Source of the DNA: Lutibacter agarilyticus
GTDB lineage: Bacteria; Bacteroidota; Bacteroidia; Flavobacteriales; Flavobacteriaceae
NCBI RefSeq assembly: GCF_900188235.1
Contig: NZ_FZNT01000002.1
Coordinates: 310,001-374,000 of the forward strand
Direction: 5' to 3'
DNA: 64,000 nt
Part shown: positions 60,403-64,000 of the stretch, one piece after another
Layout: each line of letters starts with the position of its first letter
How positions within the stretch are numbered: position 1 is the stretch's first letter
Notes under the pieces: generated by a model
The model's database searches: none
What the model was told of the DNA's origin: nothing
Seen by the model: the letters and a program-made list of their open reading frames with translations, nothing else
Program-made: the position numbers and the translations under genes

Positions 60403-61536
60403 ATGTATACAATTATTGTATTAGGCGCGGGCATGGTAGGTAGTACTATGGCGGTAGATTTAGCTAAAAATCATTCTGTTTCAATTACTGATTTCAATAT
60501 AAAAGCCCTAGAAAAAGCAACTAAAAAATGCAATAAATTAAAATCTATTCAGTTAGATGTAACTAATAAAGAAAAACTTCAACAAATAATTAAACCATTT
60601 GATTTAGTAGTTTGTGCTGTTCCAGGTTTTTTAGGTTTTGAAACTTTAAAAAACTGTATTGAAGCTGAAAAAAATGTGGTAGATATTTCCTTTTTTTCTG
60701 AAAATTCTTTAGAATTAAATGCATTGGCTAAAGAAAAAAATGTAACAGCCATTGTAGATTGTGGTGTTGCTCCTGGAATGGGAAATATTATTTTAGGTTA
60801 TTATAATGAATTCTTAAAATTAACCGATTTCGAATGTTTGGTTGGTGGTTTACCAAAGGTTAAAAAATGGCCATTTAATTATAAAGCACCTTTTTCACCC
60901 ATTGATGTAATTGAAGAATATACGCGTCCAGCAAGGTATGTTGAAAACGGTTGTATAGTTACCAAAGAAGCTTTAACCGATTGTGAATATGTAGATTTTG
61001 AAGGTGTTGGAACCTTAGAATCTTTTAATTCTGACGGATTGCGTTCAATTATTTTTACCATGCCGCATATAAAAAATATGAAAGAAAAAACGCTGCGTTA
61101 TCCTGGTCATGTTGAATATATTAAAGTGCTAAAAGATAGTGGATTTTTTAGTAAAACACCCATTAAAATAAATGATTCAAGTATTTCTCCTCTTGATTTT
61201 ACTTCAAAAATTTTATTTAATGAATGGAAATTAAACGACACCGAAGAAGAACTTACTGTGATGCGAATTACCTTAAAAGGAACCGATGAAAAAGGTGCTC
61301 AAAAAATAATAATTTACAATTTACACGATGCATATTGTACAATTACCAATACCTCATCAATGGCAAGAACAACGGGTTATACAGCAACCGCAGCCGCTAA
61401 TTTATTTTTAGATGGTTTATTTACTGAAAAAGGTGTTTTTCCGCCAGAATTAGTTGGAAAAAATACCGCTTGTTTTAATTATATTTTAAACTACTTAGAA
61501 GAAAGAAATGTGTTTTATAAAAAAATTGAAATCTAG
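60403..61536 (+). CDS. saccharopine dehydrogenase-family protein
   Basis: A 377-residue oxidoreductase. Rossmann start YTIIVLGAGMVGSTMAVDLA, then LQLDV-like strand SIQLDVTNKEKL, DLVVCAVPGFLGFETLKNC and IVDCGVAPGMGNIILGYYN, matching the saccharopine dehydrogenase NADP and catalytic domains. The family includes lysine-forming and lysine-degrading saccharopine dehydrogenases and other enzymes. With the ALDH7-type gene in this window a role in lysine breakdown is likely but not proved. It ends one base before the convergent thioesterase gene. Confidence 0.87.
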   Translation: MYTIIVLGAGMVGSTMAVDLAKNHSVSITDFNIKALEKATKKCNKLKSIQLDVTNKEKLQQIIKPFDLVVCAVPGFLGFETLKNCIEAEKNVVDISFFSENSLELNALAKEKNVTAIVDCGVAPGMGNIILGYYNEFLKLTDFECLVGGLPKVKKWPFNYKAPFSPIDVIEEYTRPARYVENGCIVTKEALTDCEYVDFEGVGTLESFNSDGLRSIIFTMPHIKNMKEKTLRYPGHVEYIKVLKDSGFFSKTPIKINDSSISPLDFTSKILFNEWKLNDTEEELTVMRITLKGTDEKGAQKIIIYNLHDAYCTITNTSSMARTTGYTATAAANLFLDGLFTEKGVFPPELVGKNTACFNYILNYLEERNVFYKKIEI

Positions 61537-62082
61537 CTACATAGAAATTTTAACATTGTAGTTTTTTAAAACATCTTTATAATCTTTTGCTTCAAAATTT
61601 TCTCTGCTAAACTCTATTTTACGTGCATTTCTCATTTTAATATGTTTAATTGAACGCAAAAAACGACGCAATCCAGATTCATCTTTAATTAATAAACCTG
61701 GAACTTTTACCGATTTTCCATCTAAATCTTTAGCAACCATTGAAAAATAAGAAGAATTACAATGTTTAACTTCACCCGAGCGTATATTTTGAGATTCTAC
61801 CCGAATACCAACTACCATTGATGATCGCCCAACATAATTTACACAAGCTCTTAAAGTAACCAATTCTCCAACTTCAATTGAATTTAAAAAATCAACTCTG
61901 TTTACAGATGCAGTTACACAATATTGCCCTGAAAATTTTGAAGCTGATGCAAATGCAGCTTTATCCATTAAAGATAAAATATGGCCTCCATGAATTTTTC
62001 CACTAAAATTAGAATGTGAAGGCAACATTAACTCTGTTAAAATTACTACTGAATCATCAGACGTTTTAAAATTATTATTCAT
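61537..62082 (-). CDS. acyl-CoA thioesterase (hot-dog fold)
   Basis: A 181-residue hot-dog thioesterase of the YciA/BACH type. It has LMLPSHSNFSGKIHGGHILS, where the Asn/Asp-His and following GGHILSLMDKAAFASA form the catalytic helix, and CVTASVNRVDFLNSIEVGE. It hydrolyses medium or long acyl-CoA. I choose ATG 62082; an in-frame ATG at 62109 would add nine residues and a 35-base overlap with the upstream gene, against an eight-base overlap here. It meets the saccharopine dehydrogenase-type gene with no gap. Confidence 0.92.
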   Translation of the reverse strand: MNNNFKTSDDSVVILTELMLPSHSNFSGKIHGGHILSLMDKAAFASASKFSGQYCVTASVNRVDFLNSIEVGELVTLRACVNYVGRSSMVVGIRVESQNIRSGEVKHCNSSYFSMVAKDLDGKSVKVPGLLIKDESGLRRFLRSIKHIKMRNARKIEFSRENFEAKDYKDVLKNYNVKISM

Positions 62083-62440
62083 AAATATTATTTCTATCGG
62101 TTTTTTCAACTTTGGTTACGTAATATTTTGTATCACCCAACCAAAAAAAAGTTTTAAAACGCTCTTTATAAGTTAGTCTAACATAAGCGCCTTGATAATC
62201 GCCTAATTGTTGAATTAATTTTTTTTCGTGATCTTCAACCGAAAATTTAAATATTTGTCCTTCAGAAACTCCTTGGCTAATTTCGCCTTCCCAAGTTTTA
62301 AAAATTACACCTTTATGGCTAAATTTCACCAATTCACCAGCTCTGTAACCTTCACTATAGGTAATGTAATAAATAGCTAAAAAATATAATGTACCTCCTA
62401 TAAGTAAAATACCTAACACCCAAAATAGAAACTTTTTCAT
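62075..62440 (-). CDS. small membrane-anchored protein of unknown function
   Basis: A 121-residue protein with one N-terminal membrane helix (FLFWVLGILLIGGTLYFLAI) and a beta-rich body outside the membrane: YSEGYRAGELVKFSHKGVIF and KTWEGEISQG, then YVRLTYKERFKTFFWLGDTK. The YRAGELVKFSHKG part is a familiar Bacteroidota pattern, often mislabelled 6-phosphogluconate dehydrogenase. Function is unknown. It is translationally coupled to the thioesterase gene. Confidence 0.8.
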   Translation of the reverse strand: MKKFLFWVLGILLIGGTLYFLAIYYITYSEGYRAGELVKFSHKGVIFKTWEGEISQGVSEGQIFKFSVEDHEKKLIQQLGDYQGAYVRLTYKERFKTFFWLGDTKYYVTKVEKTDRNNIYE

Positions 62441-62455
62441 AGTAGTTATTTAAAA

Positions 62456-62484
62456 GAAATTCAGTTAAATGAATTTCAAAGTTA
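62456..62484 (-). promoter_or_regulatory. promoter with start-site dyad for the membrane-anchored protein
   Basis: On the minus strand the -7 box TAACTTTG reads 62484 to 62477. Directly after it lies the dyad GAAATTCA-gttaaa-TGAATTTC (62456-62477), which would cover the transcription start and form a hairpin at the 5' end of the mRNA. Confidence 0.5.
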
Positions 62485-62575
62485 ATTTTTTAAATAGAAT
62501 ACACGTATAATTCGACTGTTTTTTACAAATAAATAACAAATTGTTAATTAAATATTGCTTTGTTAATTTTGATAG

Positions 62576-64000
62576 TTAAGCCTTTTTTAGTGCTTCTAAA
62601 ATTCTTTTTGAAGTAACTGGCATTCTATATACTCTTGCACCAGAAGCATCAAAAACAGCATTTGCTATAGCGCCACCAACACAAATAATTGCAGGCTCTC
62701 CACCACCTTGTGGTTTTGCATCCATTTTATCTCTAAAAACACAGGTTATTTCAGGTGTTTTTGAAAATTTATTAATTTCATAATTTTTGAAATTTCTAGT
62801 TTTTACGTTTCCACCACTGAATTCAACTTCTTCAAACAAAGCGTATCCTAAACCCATAGTAATACCACCTTCAGTTTGAACTGTTGCTCCGTGTGGATTT
62901 ACAACTTGCCCCATATCTTGAGCACATACAATTTTTATAGGCTGAACTTCTCCTGAATTTTTATCTACAAACACTTCGGTAATAATTGCCACACAAGTAC
63001 CTGCATCTTCTCCTAATGCAATACCAAAGCCATGGCCCTCTTTCTTTTTCCGATTCCAGTCAAAAGTTTCAGCAGCCAATTGAAGTGTTGCAGTCATATT
63101 TAAATGGTCCAAGTTTTTTAACCTAAATGCCAACGGATCCATTCCTATTTTATAAGCAACACTATCAATATGAGATTCTCGTGCAAAAGTGGTTGAATTA
63201 TTTCCGGGAGCTCTCCAAGCACCAGTTCCAACTGGATGAACACTTTGATTTTTTAATTTATTGGTATGACTATCACCTTTTACATTTTTTTCATTAAACA
63301 TCCTAGTTCTATGGTTTTCAATACCATAAAAAAGCGATGTTCCACGAGTTCCTGCGCAATAAATATCAAAATCCCACATGGTTAATTTGCCTTCTTTATT
63401 TACTCCTGAAGTAACATTCATTACAGCTGCTGGCCTAAATCTATCATACATAAATTCTTCTTTTCTACTCCAAACCAATTGTACAGGTTTTCCGCAGGAT
63501 TTTGAAATTAAAGCGGCTTCAATAGCTTGTTTGTTGTAGATTTTTCCACCAAAACCACCGCCAATAAAAATTTGTTTTACGTGTACTTTTTCAAGCTCAA
63601 TATGTAAGGCATTTGCCAATTGCTTTTGCAAACCAAAAGGTGTTTGTGTTGAAGCCCAAATAATTAACTTTTCACCTTCAAAATAGCAAGTTGCGGAATG
63701 GGTTTCCATAGGCGCGTGTGCTTTATAACCATCGTGATATTTTTCTTTTAAAATGGTTTTTGAAATTGCTCTTCCAATGGTTAAATCCCCACCATCTTTA
63801 AATACATTATAATCTGTGATTTGGTCTTCTAAATGTTGAAAAATAGTATCAGTATCAGTAGTTGGTTCAGGTGTATTCCAAGTTACTTTTACTTTTCGAG
63901 CAGCTTTATTGGCAATTTCTAAATTGTTATGCACCACCGCAACCAAATCGCCTTCATTAATTAATGTGATGCCTTCAAAAGTTGTCAATTCTGAAGCATC
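62576..64000 (-). CDS. xanthine dehydrogenase-family molybdopterin-binding subunit, N-terminus cut by window end
   Basis: The frame is open to the window edge, so the 475 residues seen are the C-terminal two thirds of a large molybdenum hydroxylase subunit (CoxL/isoquinoline 1-oxidoreductase beta type, usually about 730 residues). It has the molybdopterin-binding QIFIGGGFGGKIYNKQAIEA, the substrate loop VGTGAWRAPGNNSTTFARES, CAQDMGQVVNPHGATVQTEG, and the catalytic Glu in PQGGGEPAIICVGGAIANA. Substrate is probably an aldehyde or N-heterocycle. The FAD or 2Fe-2S subunits would lie beyond the window. Confidence 0.9.
   Translation of the reverse strand, partial: DASELTTFEGITLINEGDLVAVVHNNLEIANKAARKVKVTWNTPEPTTDTDTIFQHLEDQITDYNVFKDGGDLTIGRAISKTILKEKYHDGYKAHAPMETHSATCYFEGEKLIIWASTQTPFGLQKQLANALHIELEKVHVKQIFIGGGFGGKIYNKQAIEAALISKSCGKPVQLVWSRKEEFMYDRFRPAAVMNVTSGVNKEGKLTMWDFDIYCAGTRGTSLFYGIENHRTRMFNEKNVKGDSHTNKLKNQSVHPVGTGAWRAPGNNSTTFARESHIDSVAYKIGMDPLAFRLKNLDHLNMTATLQLAAETFDWNRKKKEGHGFGIALGEDAGTCVAIITEVFVDKNSGEVQPIKIVCAQDMGQVVNPHGATVQTEGGITMGLGYALFEEVEFSGGNVKTRNFKNYEINKFSKTPEITCVFRDKMDAKPQGGGEPAIICVGGAIANAVFDASGARVYRMPVTSKRILEALKKA

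Noticed and set aside
62075-62440. 6-phosphogluconate dehydrogenase (a common automatic label for this family)
   Set aside because: The protein is only 121 residues with a membrane anchor and no Rossmann motif.
1-64000. tRNA, rRNA, CRISPR array, insertion sequence or replication origin
   Set aside because: I looked in the intergenic regions for cloverleaf ends, regular spaced repeats, transposase genes and DnaA-box clusters and saw none; a tRNAscan or CRISPR search would confirm this.

Overview
The window is ordinary chromosomal DNA from a member of the Bacteroidota, almost certainly family Flavobacteriaceae. Support comes from the strong A+T bias (about one third G+C by eye), the lack of Shine-Dalgarno sequences, many promoters of the Bacteroidota type (TAnnTTTG -7 boxes), a type IX secretion / gliding gene (sprE/porW), families largely confined to this phylum (DUF4270, DUF4271, DUF4296, DUF5687, DUF6168), and an ATP synthase operon split from its beta and epsilon genes. 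I see no rRNA, tRNA, CRISPR array, insertion sequence or prophage. Sixty-two protein genes are supported; two are cut by the window ends (a TPR protein at the left, a molybdopterin oxidoreductase at the right).

Left part (1-24 kb): TPR protein, fused two-domain peptide-type ABC ATPase, Uup-like ABC-F ATPase, PolB-like exonuclease, a PhoB/PhoR-like two-component pair, then a minus-strand operon (nucleoside-phosphorylase-like protein, sugar-phosphate transferase, purD, MurG/MJ1255-like glycosyltransferase). Next come rnpA with a C-terminal processing protease, a glutaryl-CoA dehydrogenase-like enzyme, the operon glycogen-synthase-like / DUF4270 lipoprotein / glmS, and, divergent from it, panC-panD-flippase-like protein-radA.

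Middle (24-38 kb): hemD with a DUF4271 membrane protein, a dolichyl-phosphate-mannose-synthase-like enzyme with dihydroorotase and a DUF4296 lipoprotein, an SDR epimerase, tyrS, a LuxE-like adenylating enzyme, an ECF sigma factor followed by a membrane-anchored beta-barrel protein, an ALDH7-type aldehyde dehydrogenase, a PPP-type phosphatase, an AlbA_2 protein, an SDR oxidoreductase and two lipoproteins.

Right part (39-64 kb): a long minus-strand block sprE-bactofilin-atpZ-DUF6168-atpB-E-F-H-A-G; a two-gene ABC exporter; a PaaE-like reductase, LysE exporter, NAD(P)-binding protein, nitrobindin-like protein, prolyl oligopeptidase; an AAA/DUF4143 ATPase; a Gre-family factor; a TIGR01212 radical SAM protein; a TSUP permease; a saccharopine dehydrogenase-type enzyme that may act with the ALDH7 enzyme and the glutaryl-CoA dehydrogenase-like enzyme in lysine breakdown; a thioesterase; and the partial xanthine dehydrogenase family subunit.

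There is no obvious new multigene system. The items most worth following are: a structured intergenic element at 2.7 kb that may be a noncoding RNA; a pair of composite palindromic elements (34.7 and 56.3 kb) that end convergent gene pairs and carry the same inner repeat; a glycosyltransferase that starts in the same frame right after the purD stop codon with no normal start codon; an ECF sigma factor paired with a protein predicted to span from cytoplasm to outer membrane; and an uncharacterised nucleoside-phosphorylase-like protein in a polysaccharide/purine operon.
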